Source of the DNA: Bradyrhizobium xenonodulans
Lineage (GTDB): Bacteria; Pseudomonadota; Alphaproteobacteria; Rhizobiales; Xanthobacteraceae
Assembly (NCBI RefSeq): GCF_027594865.1
Contig: NZ_CP089391.1
Location: 5,176,501 to 5,240,500 of the forward strand
Length of the DNA stretch: 64,000 bases
Direction: 5' to 3'
The position numbers and the translations under genes were made by a program. Of the stretch, positions 8,849 to 20,404 are shown in pieces (position 1 is the stretch's first letter; each line of letters starts with the position of its first letter). Under the pieces are notes generated by a model. That model did not search any database. It was given only the letters and a program-made list of their open reading frames with translations, and was not told the origin of the DNA.

Positions 8849-9522
8849 ACGCGCCATTCCCTGTCCCCCTGACGTCCGCGGAAGCCGCCACATTCGCCGA
8901 TACGCTCGATGGGCTCGACGTCGGTCTGTATCTCGTTGACGTGGACGCGCGCCTCATCCACGCCAATACGGCCGGGCAGGCCATTCTCGATGCGCGCGAC
9001 GTCATGCACGAGATCCGCGGGCGCCTTGCGGCCGGCGATCCGGAGGTCAACCGGACATTGCGACACGTCTTCGCCGCGGCCGGGTACGGCGATTCAGCCC
9101 TCGCCGTCCGCGGAATCGCGGTGCCGATGATCGGGTTGGATGGGCAGCGCTACGTCGCCCATGCCCTCCCTTTGACCGCTGGCGCGCGCCGGCGTGCAGG
9201 TGCGAATTACAGCGCCGTCGCGGCGTTGTTCGTTCGCAAGGTGGCGCTGACGACAACGTCGCATTCCGAGGTGATCCGGAAGGCATTCAAATTGACGCCG
9301 ACCGAGTTGCGCGTCCTGCTCGCGATCGTCGAGCTCGGCGGTGTTCCCGAAGTCGCCGCGGCGCTCGGCGTTGCCGGTACGACAGTCAAAACGCATGTCC
9401 GTCGCCTGTTTGAAAAGACCGGTGCAGCGCGACAGGCCGATTTCGTCAAGCTCGTCGCGGGATATGCGACACCGCTCAGGGAACCTGCCGAATTTAGACA
9501 ATCCGTTGGAGCCGCACGATGA
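8845..9522 (+). CDS. LuxR-type HTH regulator with N-terminal PAS-like region
   Basis: 225 residues from ATG 8845, which overlaps the mddA stop (ATGA). Residues 20-60 resemble a PAS core (GLYLVDVDARLIHANTAGQA) and the C-terminal 65 residues are a LuxR/GerE HTH: LTPTELRVLLAIVELGG, then VAGTTVKTHVRRLFEKTG. Such proteins sense a small ligand or redox state. Its position between two enzymes suggests feedback control of its own operon. The next gene starts in its stop codon, again as ATGA. Confidence 0.82.
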   Translation: MNAPFPVPLTSAEAATFADTLDGLDVGLYLVDVDARLIHANTAGQAILDARDVMHEIRGRLAAGDPEVNRTLRHVFAAAGYGDSALAVRGIAVPMIGLDGQRYVAHALPLTAGARRRAGANYSAVAALFVRKVALTTTSHSEVIRKAFKLTPTELRVLLAIVELGGVPEVAAALGVAGTTVKTHVRRLFEKTGAARQADFVKLVAGYATPLREPAEFRQSVGAAR

Positions 9523-10496
9523 GAGCGATCCTGTGCAACTCGTTCACCGGGCCGAAAGACCTGCGCCTCAGTGAGATCGACGAGCCCAAGCCCGCCGGCG
9601 ACGAGATTCTCATCGACGTCCATGCGGCCTCCGTCAGTTTCATGGACCAACTGATGGTCTCGGGCCTCTACCAGATGCGGCCACCGACGCCCTTCGTGCC
9701 CGGCACCGAAGCATCCGGCGTCGTCGCCGCGGTCGGCGACAAGGTCACGACATTCGCGCCCGGTGATCGCGTCGCCTGTAGCAGCTGGACCGGCGGCTAC
9801 GCCGAACGGATGACCGCCAAGGAATCGAAGAGCGTGCATCTGCCTGATGGCGTCGGGTTCGAGGCGGCAGCAACGGTGCTGCACAATTACGGCACGGCCT
9901 ATTATGCGCTGGTCGAGCGGGCGCGGGCGCAGCGTGGCGAAACCCTCTTTGTCACGGGCGCGGCCGGCGGGGTTGGCCTGGCCGCCGTCGATCTCGGCAG
10001 CCACCTGGGCCTGCGCGTCATCGCCGGTATCGGCTCCGACGACAAGGCGGCGCTGGTGCGCAGCTACGGCGCCAGCGAAATCGTCAACTATCGCAGCGAA
10101 GATCTGCGCGACCGCATCAAGTCGGTCACATCAGGAAACGGCATCGATATCGGCTTCGATAACGTCGGCGGCGCGATCTTCGAGCAGATGGCCCGGCTGA
10201 TGGCCTGGAGCGGACGGCTGATCCCGATCGGCTTCACCAGCGGCGAGATTCCATCGATCCCGATGAACCTGCCGCTCCTCAAGAACTATTCCATCCTCGG
10301 CGTCTTCGTCGGCGCCTGGGCGGAGAAATTTTCTGTCGAAGCCGCGCGCATGAAAGACACGCTGATGCAATTGCTCGCCGACGGAAAAATTCGTCCGCAC
10401 ATCGACCGCGTCCTCCCTTTGGAAGAGGCTGGCGAAGCCATGCGCGCCGTGGCCAACCGCACGGTTCAGGGACGAATTGTGCTCAATATCCGGTAG
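9519..10496 (+). CDS. NADPH:quinone oxidoreductase-family MDR protein
   Basis: 325 residues of the zinc-free medium-chain dehydrogenase/reductase type. The N-terminal catalytic half has VPGTEASGVVAAVG and the Rossmann half has VTGAAGGVGLAAVDLG; Zn-ligand cysteines are absent. Members reduce quinones or enoyl/alpha-beta unsaturated substrates with NADPH. It is the third gene of the overlapping mddA-luxR operon (ATGA overlap at 9519-9522), so its substrate may relate to sulfur or thiol metabolism; that link is inference. Confidence 0.85.
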   Translation: MRAILCNSFTGPKDLRLSEIDEPKPAGDEILIDVHAASVSFMDQLMVSGLYQMRPPTPFVPGTEASGVVAAVGDKVTTFAPGDRVACSSWTGGYAERMTAKESKSVHLPDGVGFEAAATVLHNYGTAYYALVERARAQRGETLFVTGAAGGVGLAAVDLGSHLGLRVIAGIGSDDKAALVRSYGASEIVNYRSEDLRDRIKSVTSGNGIDIGFDNVGGAIFEQMARLMAWSGRLIPIGFTSGEIPSIPMNLPLLKNYSILGVFVGAWAEKFSVEAARMKDTLMQLLADGKIRPHIDRVLPLEEAGEAMRAVANRTVQGRIVLNIR

Positions 10497-10532
10497 AGTG
10501 CGTGAGGGAACGGCAAGAGAGGTAGGCGAGAG

Positions 10533-11288
10533 TTGGCAGAGATCATCATCGACAAGCGCTATTGCGGCCCTCCGAACTCCGGCAACGGCGGCTATGTCTG
10601 CGGCCGGCTGGCTCGCCACATTCCCGGCGGCGCGGAGGTGACGCTGCGCGCGCCCCCTCCCCTGGACACCCCGCTCGCGACAGTCGCAACCGACGATGGC
10701 ACCTGGGAGCTTCGCGATGGCGCCAAGATTGTCGCAACTGGGCGCGCCGCGAACGTCGAGCTTGCGCGCGTGGAGACAGCAAATTTTGAGGAAGCCCGAG
10801 CCGCCGAGTTATTGACGCCGGTGAAGCCGCACGAGCATCCCCTGCCGACATGTTTCGTCTGCGGCCCCGCAAGAGCCAAGGGAGACGGTCTGCGCATCTT
10901 CGCGGGATCACTCGGTCGTCAAGCGCACGCACCCGTTCTGGCAGCAAGCTGGACGCCCGATCCAAATCTCGCCGCCGACGACGGCCTGATCGCGCCGGAA
11001 TTCCTCTGGTCAGCGCTCGATTGCCCCACCGGCTTCGCCTGCAATTGCAGTCCACAGAGCGACACCTACGACAAGACCCCGCTCCTGCTCGGGCGGATGT
11101 CGGCCCGCATCGAGGCCCGCCCACGCCCCGGCGAGCGCTGCATCATCACGGCCTGGCCAACCGGCCGCGACGGCCGCAAGCGCACGGCCGAGGCTGCGGC
11201 GCATGATGAGGCCGGGAGGTTGCTGGCGGTGGCGAGGACGACCTGGATTGCGGTGGAGCGCGAGGTTCAGCTCGGGCAAACGTCGTAG
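10533..11288 (+). CDS. Hypothetical protein, possibly hotdog-fold
   Basis: 251 residues starting at a TTG (10533) preceded by an AGAGAGG stretch. No domain is confidently recognised. Features: an N-terminal GPPNSGNGGYVCGRLA that resembles the opening of acyl-CoA thioesterase-like hotdog proteins, a central TCFVCGP cysteine pair, and late LLLGRMSARIEARPRPGE strands. It lies 36 bp after the quinone oxidoreductase on the same strand and may belong to that operon. Confidence 0.7.
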   Translation: MAEIIIDKRYCGPPNSGNGGYVCGRLARHIPGGAEVTLRAPPPLDTPLATVATDDGTWELRDGAKIVATGRAANVELARVETANFEEARAAELLTPVKPHEHPLPTCFVCGPARAKGDGLRIFAGSLGRQAHAPVLAASWTPDPNLAADDGLIAPEFLWSALDCPTGFACNCSPQSDTYDKTPLLLGRMSARIEARPRPGERCIITAWPTGRDGRKRTAEAAAHDEAGRLLAVARTTWIAVEREVQLGQTS

Positions 11289-11455
11289 GGTGCGTTACGC
11301 CCGGCGGACTGCGCTTTGCGCAACCGCAAGGCTGACGCCTCTACAAAATGGGTCTCGTTGGGGACCTTCTGGCGGGCGCGCCTTGAGCCAAATCAACAAC
11401 CGCCGGTCCGCGATGCCCAGTCTCATCCAGCCTGTCTTGCAGAAGGGGTTGACAC

Positions 11456-12550
11456 ATGGGATCGCTGCTGAGCGAAATTCGCCGTAACCCGCTACTCTGG
11501 ATGCTCGCCTTCGTGCCGATCGTTTTGATCGCTGAAAAGGCCGCGCCTGACGCGCACACGGCGCTGTTCGTGCTCGCGGTCCTCGCCATCGTGCCGCTGG
11601 CGGCGCTGCTCAGCCACGCGACGGAGGCGGTCGCGGAAAAGACCGGCGACGCAGTCGGCGGCCTGCTCAACGCGACGCTCGGAAATCTCACCGAACTCAT
11701 CATCGCGGTAACCGCGCTCCACGCCGGTCAGTACATGCTGGTGAAGGCCTCGATCGCGGGGGCCATCGTCACCAATTCGCTGTTCATGCTGGGCGCTTCG
11801 TTCCTGCTTGGCGGACTCAAATATCACGTGCAGGAATACAACCGCGCCGGCGGACGCTTGCAGTCGGGCCTGCTGCTGATGGCGACGGTCGCGCTGCTCG
11901 CCCCGTCTGCCGTCGCCGACCTCGATCTGGCCCATGGCGAGGTCGTCACGCAGAAGCTCAGCATCGGCCTCGCCGTGCTGCTCATCATCGCCTATGCGCT
12001 CGGCCTGCTGTTCTCGCTCAAGACGCACAAGGAGCTCTTTGCGAGCGAGCAGCATGGCGAGGCAGAGGCACCTTGGCCGATCGGGCTTGCGATCGGCACA
12101 CTCCTCGGCGTCACCGTTCTGGTCGCGCTCGTCAGCGAGATCTTCGTCGAATCCGTGCAGAAGGCGGCGGAGACTTTTGGCATGAGCCCGGCCTTTGTCG
12201 GCTTCATCATCGTCGCCCTCGTCGGTGCTGCGGCGGAAATGGCAGTCGCGTTCTCTGCGGCGCGCAAGAACCGCCTCGACATGAGCGTCAGCATTGCGCT
12301 CGGCAGCGCCTCGCAGATCGCGCTTTTTGTGGCCCCCGTGCTGGTCCTGCTCAGCTACGTCACGGGACCGAAGCCCATGGACCTGCAATTTTGGCCCGGG
12401 GCGGTGACCATGGTGATGGTGTCGGCCCTGACAGCCAGCTTCATCACGAACAGCGGCCGGTCGGCGTGGTTTATCGGCGCGCTGCTTCTGTTCATCTACG
12501 CGATCTTCGCCCTGACGCTTTACGTGGTCCCACCGGGCTCGGCCGCGTGA
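11456..12550 (+). CDS. Calcium/proton antiporter (CaCA/Cax family)
   Basis: 364 residues with about eleven hydrophobic helices. The two inverted alpha repeats of the family are visible: LLNATLGNLTELIIA near residue 80 and GFIIVALVGAAAEM near residue 250, each with the acidic residue that coordinates Ca2+. It exports Ca2+ in exchange for protons. An acidic loop of about 20 residues (LFASEQHGEAEAP) separates the halves. Start ATG 11456. Upstream 11289-11455 contains a half of the GTAGGGTG-type repeat. Confidence 0.88.
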   Translation: MGSLLSEIRRNPLLWMLAFVPIVLIAEKAAPDAHTALFVLAVLAIVPLAALLSHATEAVAEKTGDAVGGLLNATLGNLTELIIAVTALHAGQYMLVKASIAGAIVTNSLFMLGASFLLGGLKYHVQEYNRAGGRLQSGLLLMATVALLAPSAVADLDLAHGEVVTQKLSIGLAVLLIIAYALGLLFSLKTHKELFASEQHGEAEAPWPIGLAIGTLLGVTVLVALVSEIFVESVQKAAETFGMSPAFVGFIIVALVGAAAEMAVAFSAARKNRLDMSVSIALGSASQIALFVAPVLVLLSYVTGPKPMDLQFWPGAVTMVMVSALTASFITNSGRSAWFIGALLLFIYAIFALTLYVVPPGSAA

Positions 12551-12601
12551 CGTCCCGCGCAATGGACGCTGCTTGCGACCGCAAGCACGACGTCACGAGA
12601 C

Positions 12602-13801
12602 CTACTGCGATTGCTCCACCATCCCCTGCAGCCGCACCAGCTCGGCCTCGATATCCCGCTCCACATCCGCCGCGCGAATGTCGATCACCCGATAATCCCG
12701 CGCTTCGAGCCACGCCCTCCGCGACGCGCGATCCGCCGCGATGGCCTCACCCTCGCCCGGGTTGACCAGCTCGATCGCGATCCGGTGCGGGAACGAGACG
12801 AAGTCCGGGATGTGGCGCCCCACAGGGGTCTGGCGCTTGAACCCACCTGCGAAACGGCGGTCGCGCGTGAGCGCCTGCCACAGCAGGCGCTCGGCGTCGG
12901 TCGGGTTGCGGCGAAGCAGGCGGGCGAGACCGCGCACGGTGGAGCCGCTGTCGGGCACGCCGCCGCCCTGCCCGTGCTCGGCCAGCAGCGCGCGCAGGCG
13001 CGTGGCCTGCTCGCCGTCGAGCACGCCGCCCTTGGCCGGGCCCTTGCGCCCTTCCGCGATCGCCATCACCACGCCATGCAGGGTGTGCATGTCCTGCTTG
13101 GTCGGCTCCATCCGGCTGAAGATGTTGCGCAGGTTCACCAGCATGGTGTCGCGCTTCTCCGCCGGGCGCAAAAATTCGACCCGGTCGAGCTCGCGGATGA
13201 GGTTGTCGAAGAAGGCCTGCATCTGGTGCTGCGAGGCGCGCTCGGAGCGCTCCGGCATGGCGTGCGGCAGCTCGCCCGAGGTGGCGCGCTTGAACCATTC
13301 ATAGCCGACCAGCAGCACGGCCTGGGCGAGGTTGAGCGAGGCAAAGCCCGGATTGACCGGGAAGGTGATGATGCGGTTGGAGAGCCCGACCTCCTCGTTG
13401 GTCAGGCCCCAGCGCTCGCGGCCGAACAGGATACCGGCCTTGCCGCCGGTCGCGACGTGTCCGGCGATCTCGCTGGCGGCAGCCTCCGGCCCGACCACCG
13501 GCTTGGCCTGGTCATGGGGGCGCGCGGTGGTGGCGAACAGCAGGTCGAGGTCGGCGACCGCCTCTTCGACCGTGCCGAACAATTCGACCTTTTCCAGAAT
13601 GTGGTCGGCGCCGGCGGCGGCGCGCTGGGCGGCGATATTGGGCCAGCCGTCGCGGGGGTTGACGATGCGCAATCGGCCAAGCGCAAAGTTGCCCATGGCG
13701 CGCGCGGCCATGCCGATGTTCTCGCCGAGCTGCGGCTCGACCAGGATCACGATGGGACCGTCGAGGGAAAGACCCGCCTTGCTCTTGTCAGTCCCCGACA
13801 T
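12602..13801 (-). CDS. TrmJ-like tRNA 2'-O-methyltransferase with C-terminal DUF559 domain
   Basis: 399 residues. The first 250 are a SPOUT (TrmH/TrmJ) methyltransferase: PIVILVEPQLGENIGMAARA, the SAM knot segments GILFGRERWGL and ASLNLAQAVLLVGYEW. TrmJ 2'-O-methylates position 32 of tRNAs. Residues about 285-395 are a DUF559/Vsr-like domain (RNPTDAERLLWQAL, FKRQTPVGRHIPDFVSF, RRAWLEARDYRVI). The usual ELDGGQH motif of that domain reads ELVNPGEGE here, so nuclease activity is doubtful. Divergent from icd across 390 bp. Confidence 0.85.
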   Translation of the reverse strand: MSGTDKSKAGLSLDGPIVILVEPQLGENIGMAARAMGNFALGRLRIVNPRDGWPNIAAQRAAAGADHILEKVELFGTVEEAVADLDLLFATTARPHDQAKPVVGPEAAASEIAGHVATGGKAGILFGRERWGLTNEEVGLSNRIITFPVNPGFASLNLAQAVLLVGYEWFKRATSGELPHAMPERSERASQHQMQAFFDNLIRELDRVEFLRPAEKRDTMLVNLRNIFSRMEPTKQDMHTLHGVVMAIAEGRKGPAKGGVLDGEQATRLRALLAEHGQGGGVPDSGSTVRGLARLLRRNPTDAERLLWQALTRDRRFAGGFKRQTPVGRHIPDFVSFPHRIAIELVNPGEGEAIAADRASRRAWLEARDYRVIDIRAADVERDIEAELVRLQGMVEQSQ

Positions 13802-13872
13802 CTGGTTTCGCTTTCACACTGTCTCTCAAGGCCTTGTCAGAGCGCTCTCAGGAATTGATTCAGGGCCGGACT

Positions 13873-13916
13873 TGGCTCGGTCTTGGCTTGATCTTGGCTC
13901 GGACCTGGCTCGGTCT
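13873..13916. repeat. Four tandem 11-bp repeats in the trmJ-icd intergenic region
   Basis: Units TGGCTCGGTCT, TGGCTTGATCT, TGGCTCGGACC and TGGCTCGGTCT follow each other without gaps, one unit per helical turn. They lie in the 390-bp gap (13802-14191) between divergent trmJ and icd, which otherwise holds only the presumed promoters of both genes. The gap contains no convincing gene. Confidence 0.75.
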
Positions 13917-14191
13917 CGCCCCTGTCCTGGGCCGGCGGCCCGTTCGCCTGTCGTTTGCCTGTCCTGACGAAATTCTCAAGAGAAATAACGGGTTGGATTC
14001 GACTTTTGAATCTCGCCTGAAACTTCACCTCGCCCCTGCGGCCGGGCCCCGTCCCGCCCCCCATCTGTGGAAGCTGGATGAGCTAAAAGTGCATAATCAC
14101 TTGGCTTTCGCCCGCTGCTATCAGGTGCTAAGAGGCGGCGGATATTCAATTTGGCGCCGGCGGCGCCGTTCCCAAGAAGGCTTCTCCGATC

Positions 14192-15406
14192 ATGGCAAAA
14201 ATCAAGGTATCCAATCCCGTCGTCGAACTCGATGGCGACGAGATGACCCGGATCATCTGGCAGTACATCAAGGACAAGCTGATCAACCCGTACCTCGATG
14301 TCGAGCTGATGTATTTCGACCTGGGCATGGAATACCGCGACCACACCAACGATCAGGTGACCATCGACGCCGCCGAGGCGATCAAGAAGGTCGGCGTCGG
14401 CGTCAAGTGCGCCACCATCACCCCGGACGAGGCCCGGGTGAAGGAGTTCAACCTCAAGCAGATGTGGAAGTCGCCGAACGGCACCATCCGCAACATCCTC
14501 GGCGGTGTGATCTTCCGCGAGCCGATCATCTGCAAGAACGTGCCGCGCCTCGTTCCCGGCTGGACCAAGCCGATCATCATCGGCCGCCACGCCTATGGCG
14601 ACCAGTACCGCGCCACCGATTTCAAGTTCCCCGGCAAGGGCACCCTGTCGATGAAGTTCGTCGGCGAGGACGGCACCGTGATCGAGAAGGAAGTGTTCAA
14701 GGCGCCCGGCGCCGGTGTCGCCATGGAGATGTACAATCTCGACGACTCCATCATCGACTTCGCCCGCGCCTCGCTGAACTACGGCCTGCTGCGCAACTAC
14801 CCGGTCTATCTCTCGACCAAGAACACCATCCTCAAGGTCTATGACGGCCGCTTCAAGGACATCTTCCAGGACATCTACGACCGCGAGTTCAAGAAGGAAT
14901 TCGAGGCCAAGGGCCTGACCTACGAGCACCGCCTGATCGACGACATGGTGGCCTCGGCGCTGAAATGGTCCGGCGGCTATGTCTGGGCCTGCAAGAACTA
15001 CGACGGCGACGTGCAGTCCGACACCGTCGCGCAGGGCTACGGCTCGCTCGGCCTGATGACCTCGGTGCTGCTCACCCCCGACGGCAAGACCGTTGAGGCC
15101 GAAGCCGCCCACGGCACCGTGACCCGCCACTACCGCGAGCACCAGAAGGGCAAGGAGACCTCGACCAACTCGATCGCGTCGATCTTCGCCTGGACGCGCG
15201 GCCTGTCGCACCGCGCCAAGCTCGACAACAATGCCGAGCTCGCCAAGTTCGCGAACACGCTGGAAAAGGTCTGCGTCGACACCGTCGAGGCCGGCTACAT
15301 GACCAAGGACCTCGCGCTGCTGGTCGGCGCCGACCAGCGCTGGCTCTCGACCACCGGCTTCCTCGACAAGGTCGCGGAAAACCTGACGAAGGCGCTGGCG
15401 GCGTAA
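14192..15406 (+). CDS. icd: NADP-dependent isocitrate dehydrogenase
   Basis: 404 residues, the eukaryote-like (subfamily II) dimeric enzyme common in alphaproteobacteria. It oxidatively decarboxylates isocitrate to 2-oxoglutarate in the TCA cycle. Visible motifs: [17 protein letters not shown] at the N terminus, [10 protein letters not shown] (substrate phosphate loop), and [15 protein letters not shown] with metal-binding Asp residues. A strong intrinsic terminator follows within 45 bp. Confidence 0.96.
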   Translation: MAKIKVSNPVVELDGDEMTRIIWQYIKDKLINPYLDVELMYFDLGMEYRDHTNDQVTIDAAEAIKKVGVGVKCATITPDEARVKEFNLKQMWKSPNGTIRNILGGVIFREPIICKNVPRLVPGWTKPIIIGRHAYGDQYRATDFKFPGKGTLSMKFVGEDGTVIEKEVFKAPGAGVAMEMYNLDDSIIDFARASLNYGLLRNYPVYLSTKNTILKVYDGRFKDIFQDIYDREFKKEFEAKGLTYEHRLIDDMVASALKWSGGYVWACKNYDGDVQSDTVAQGYGSLGLMTSVLLTPDGKTVEAEAAHGTVTRHYREHQKGKETSTNSIASIFAWTRGLSHRAKLDNNAELAKFANTLEKVCVDTVEAGYMTKDLALLVGADQRWLSTTGFLDKVAENLTKALAA

Positions 15407-15448
15407 GCTGCCAACCGCAATTTCGCCCGACTGGGCCAGACATCATCA

Positions 15449-15485
15449 CGGGCCGCGCCTGAAAGCGCGGCCCGTTCGTTTTTTT
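15449..15485 (+). terminator. Rho-independent terminator after icd
   Basis: Perfect 10-bp stem CGGGCCGCGC (15449-15458) / GCGCGGCCCG (15465-15474) with loop CTGAAA, followed by TTCGTTTTTTT. Correctly placed 42 bp past the icd stop. Confidence 0.92.
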
Positions 15486-15511
15486 GAGACCCCTCGCGCG
15501 GAGATGCGACC

Positions 15512-16006
15512 ATGTCGATCAAGCTTGCCGTCCCCTGCCTGTTGCTGCTCGCTGGACCGGCTGCGGCCGCGGAGACGCTCCCCGAGGCCATCGCCGCGCC
15601 CGGAGAGACGGTGGTGCTCAGCACCCACGCCGAAGGCGCGCAGGTCTATGAGTGCAAGGCCGGCACCGACGGCAAGCTCGCCTGGGCTTTCCGCGAGCCG
15701 ATCGCGACGCTCCTCGCCGAGGGCAAGACCACCGGCCGCCACTATGCCGGCCCGAACTGGGAACTCGCCGACGGCAGCGCCGTGGTCGGCAAGGCCGTCG
15801 GCAACGCGCCGGGTGCGACGGCCGCCGATATCCCCTGGCTGAAGCTGGAGGTCGCCTCCCACCGCGGCAGCGGCGTGCTGACGCCTGTTACCACCGTCCA
15901 GCGCATCAACACCCATGGCGGCAAGCTCGACGGCGCATGCGACAAGGCTGGCGAGTTCAAAAGCGCGCCGTATTCCGCCGATTATATCTTCCTGAAGAAG
16001 GGCTGA
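15512..16006 (+). CDS. Secreted DUF3455 protein
   Basis: 164 residues with a cleavable signal peptide (hydrophobic to about residue 20, ending AAAAE). The rest matches the DUF3455 pattern: QVYECKAGTDGKLAWAFREP, GRHYAGPNWELADGS, and a late INTHGGKLDGACDKAGE with two conserved cysteines. The function is unknown; the protein should be periplasmic or extracellular. Convergent with the channel gene, 4 bp apart. Confidence 0.88.
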   Translation: MSIKLAVPCLLLLAGPAAAAETLPEAIAAPGETVVLSTHAEGAQVYECKAGTDGKLAWAFREPIATLLAEGKTTGRHYAGPNWELADGSAVVGKAVGNAPGATAADIPWLKLEVASHRGSGVLTPVTTVQRINTHGGKLDGACDKAGEFKSAPYSADYIFLKKG

Positions 16007-16010
16007 CCGC

Positions 16011-17237
16011 TCAGCGGTCTGTGCCCTCGCGCTCCGCCTGCGCCAGCTCCGCCGCAGCGAGATCGCCGCTGTCGGCCAGCCTGGCCTTGGCGACGGTGTG
16101 GACGTGGTCGGCGAGCGTCGGCATGCGCGCGATCAATGCGTGAAAATCCTGGGCGTCGAGCACCAAGAGGCGCGTCTTGCGCGCCGCCGTCACCGTGCCG
16201 CTGCGTTTGGTCTTGTGCAGCAGCGCGATCTCGCCAAAGAAGGTGCCATCGGTGAGCCGCACATGCTGGCTCGGCAGCGCGATCTCGACCTCGCCGGCGG
16301 TGATGAAATACATCGAGGACGCCGCATCGCCCCGCCGCACCAGCACCTCGCCCTGCTCGATGGTGCGCGCTCGCAACAGCCGCATGATGTCGGCGATCTC
16401 CGATGCGGACAGATGCGAGAACAGCGGCACCCGCGCCAGCATGCCCCAGGTGACGACGAAGTCGCGCCGCTTCAGCTCTTCGGCGAAGGCCGTGGAGATG
16501 ATCGCGACCGGCAGCGCGATCATGGCGAAGCCCGCGATGATGGCGAATGTGGAGATGAATTTGCCGAGCGGCGTCACCGGCACGACGTCGCCATAGCCGA
16601 CGGTGCCGAGCGTCACGATCGCCCACCACATCGCCTGCGGGATGGTGCCGAGCTTGTCCGGCTGCACCTCGCGCTCGATGGCGTAGAGCAGCGAGGCGAA
16701 GGTCAGCACGGCACCGATCAGGATGACGACGCAGCCGATCAGCGCCCGCCGCTCGGCGTGCACGGCTGCGAGCAGCGAGCGCATCGCCGGTGAGTACCGG
16801 ATCAGCTTGAAGAACGGCAGCACGCCGAGCGCGGCCAGCGTCGCGTGCCGTCCCGTGGCCAGCACGATGGCCGCGGGCAGGAACGCCATGAGGTCGATGA
16901 CGCCGAGCGCCGAGAAGACATAGCCGAGCCGGTCGGCCAGCGCAGAGCCCGTGCGCGGGGTGTGCCCCGCCACCGTCCAGAGCCGCGCCGCATATTCCAG
17001 CGCGAACACGATCACGGACAGGATGGTGATGCCTGCGAACAGCGTGCCGTACCGATCGTCCAGCTCCGGCACCGAGGCCAAAATCATCGCGGCGACATTG
17101 AGCACGATGACGCCGATGATGAGCTGGATGAAGCGCGACCCGATGGAATAGGCCAGCGGATCGTGCTCCAGCAATTCGTAGAGGCGATCCCTCAAATTGG
17201 GATCGGCTGAGCCACGTCCTCGCGGAACGGGGCGCAT
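16011..17237 (-). CDS. Cyclic-nucleotide-gated potassium channel (MlotiK1 type)
   Basis: 408 residues: six membrane helices (about 35-250), selectivity filter TVGYGD at 212-217, and a cNMP-binding domain at about 270-385 with FFGEIALL and phosphate-contacting Arg345 (KRSGTV). The S4 helix has few basic residues, as in Mesorhizobium MlotiK1, which is gated by cAMP rather than voltage. There is no long C-linker between pore and binding domain. It lies 6 bp downstream of alaS and may be cotranscribed with it. Confidence 0.9.
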   Translation of the reverse strand: MRPVPRGRGSADPNLRDRLYELLEHDPLAYSIGSRFIQLIIGVIVLNVAAMILASVPELDDRYGTLFAGITILSVIVFALEYAARLWTVAGHTPRTGSALADRLGYVFSALGVIDLMAFLPAAIVLATGRHATLAALGVLPFFKLIRYSPAMRSLLAAVHAERRALIGCVVILIGAVLTFASLLYAIEREVQPDKLGTIPQAMWWAIVTLGTVGYGDVVPVTPLGKFISTFAIIAGFAMIALPVAIISTAFAEELKRRDFVVTWGMLARVPLFSHLSASEIADIMRLLRARTIEQGEVLVRRGDAASSMYFITAGEVEIALPSQHVRLTDGTFFGEIALLHKTKRSGTVTAARKTRLLVLDAQDFHALIARMPTLADHVHTVAKARLADSGDLAAAELAQAEREGTDR

Positions 17238-17243
17238 GGGCGT

Positions 17244-19922
<2,679 letters not shown>

Positions 19923-20159
19923 GTTCATCCAATCGGGTGTGCTTGGACCCGCTTCCCAGCCATCCAAACCGCACGTCTGGGCTGATATCTGCGGGCCAAA
20001 GCGCTTTTAGACAAGGCCAGCTTCGCTGTCCAGAAACTGTGCAGACGGATCAGTGGGTTGCCGCAGGCGCGCAGGTCCCGTTGCAATCCCGTTGAAAGCC
20101 GCTGATGCCGCGTTGACAGGCTTGGCTACCCTGTGGTCTGTACCCATCTGTATCGTACG

Positions 20160-20350
20160 GCCACGTCGGGAGAGACCGGCACTGGTGCCGGCGCCGAAGG
20201 AGCAACCGCCCCGGAAACTCTCAGGCAAAAGGACCGCGTGGCTTTGACGACATCTGGAAAGAGGCGCCGACGGGCAAAGACCCTTTAAGGGGTTGGTCCG
20301 GACAGCGCCCGCCGACGGGATAATACTCTCAGGCACAGCGACAGATGGGG
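20160..20350 (+). promoter_or_regulatory. Tandem glycine riboswitch upstream of gcvT
   Basis: Two glycine-aptamer cores are visible. The first runs about 20162-20250 (GGGAGAGACCGG ... CCGAAGGAGCAACCGCC ... CTCTCAGGCAAAAGGACCG). The second runs about 20251-20347 (CATCTGGAAAGAGGCG ... CCGACGGGATAATACTCTCAGGCACAG), closed by P1 CATCT/AGATG. The spacing and paired architecture match the classic cooperative glycine riboswitch. It controls the glycine cleavage operon gcvT-gcvH-gcvP, which starts 55 bp later. The 482 bp between alaS and gcvT hold no gene. Confidence 0.95.
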
Positions 20351-20404
20351 CTTCGACTGGTGTCCTCAGGGAATCGTCCCCGGGGAACCGCCGAGGGCCC
20401 CGTA

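Noticed and set aside
13873..13916. CRISPR-like array
   Set aside because: Units of 11 bp are contiguous without spacers, and no cas gene is present.
13834..14844. Open frame over the trmJ-icd gap into icd
   Set aside because: Different frame from icd, with tandem-repeat derived residues only.
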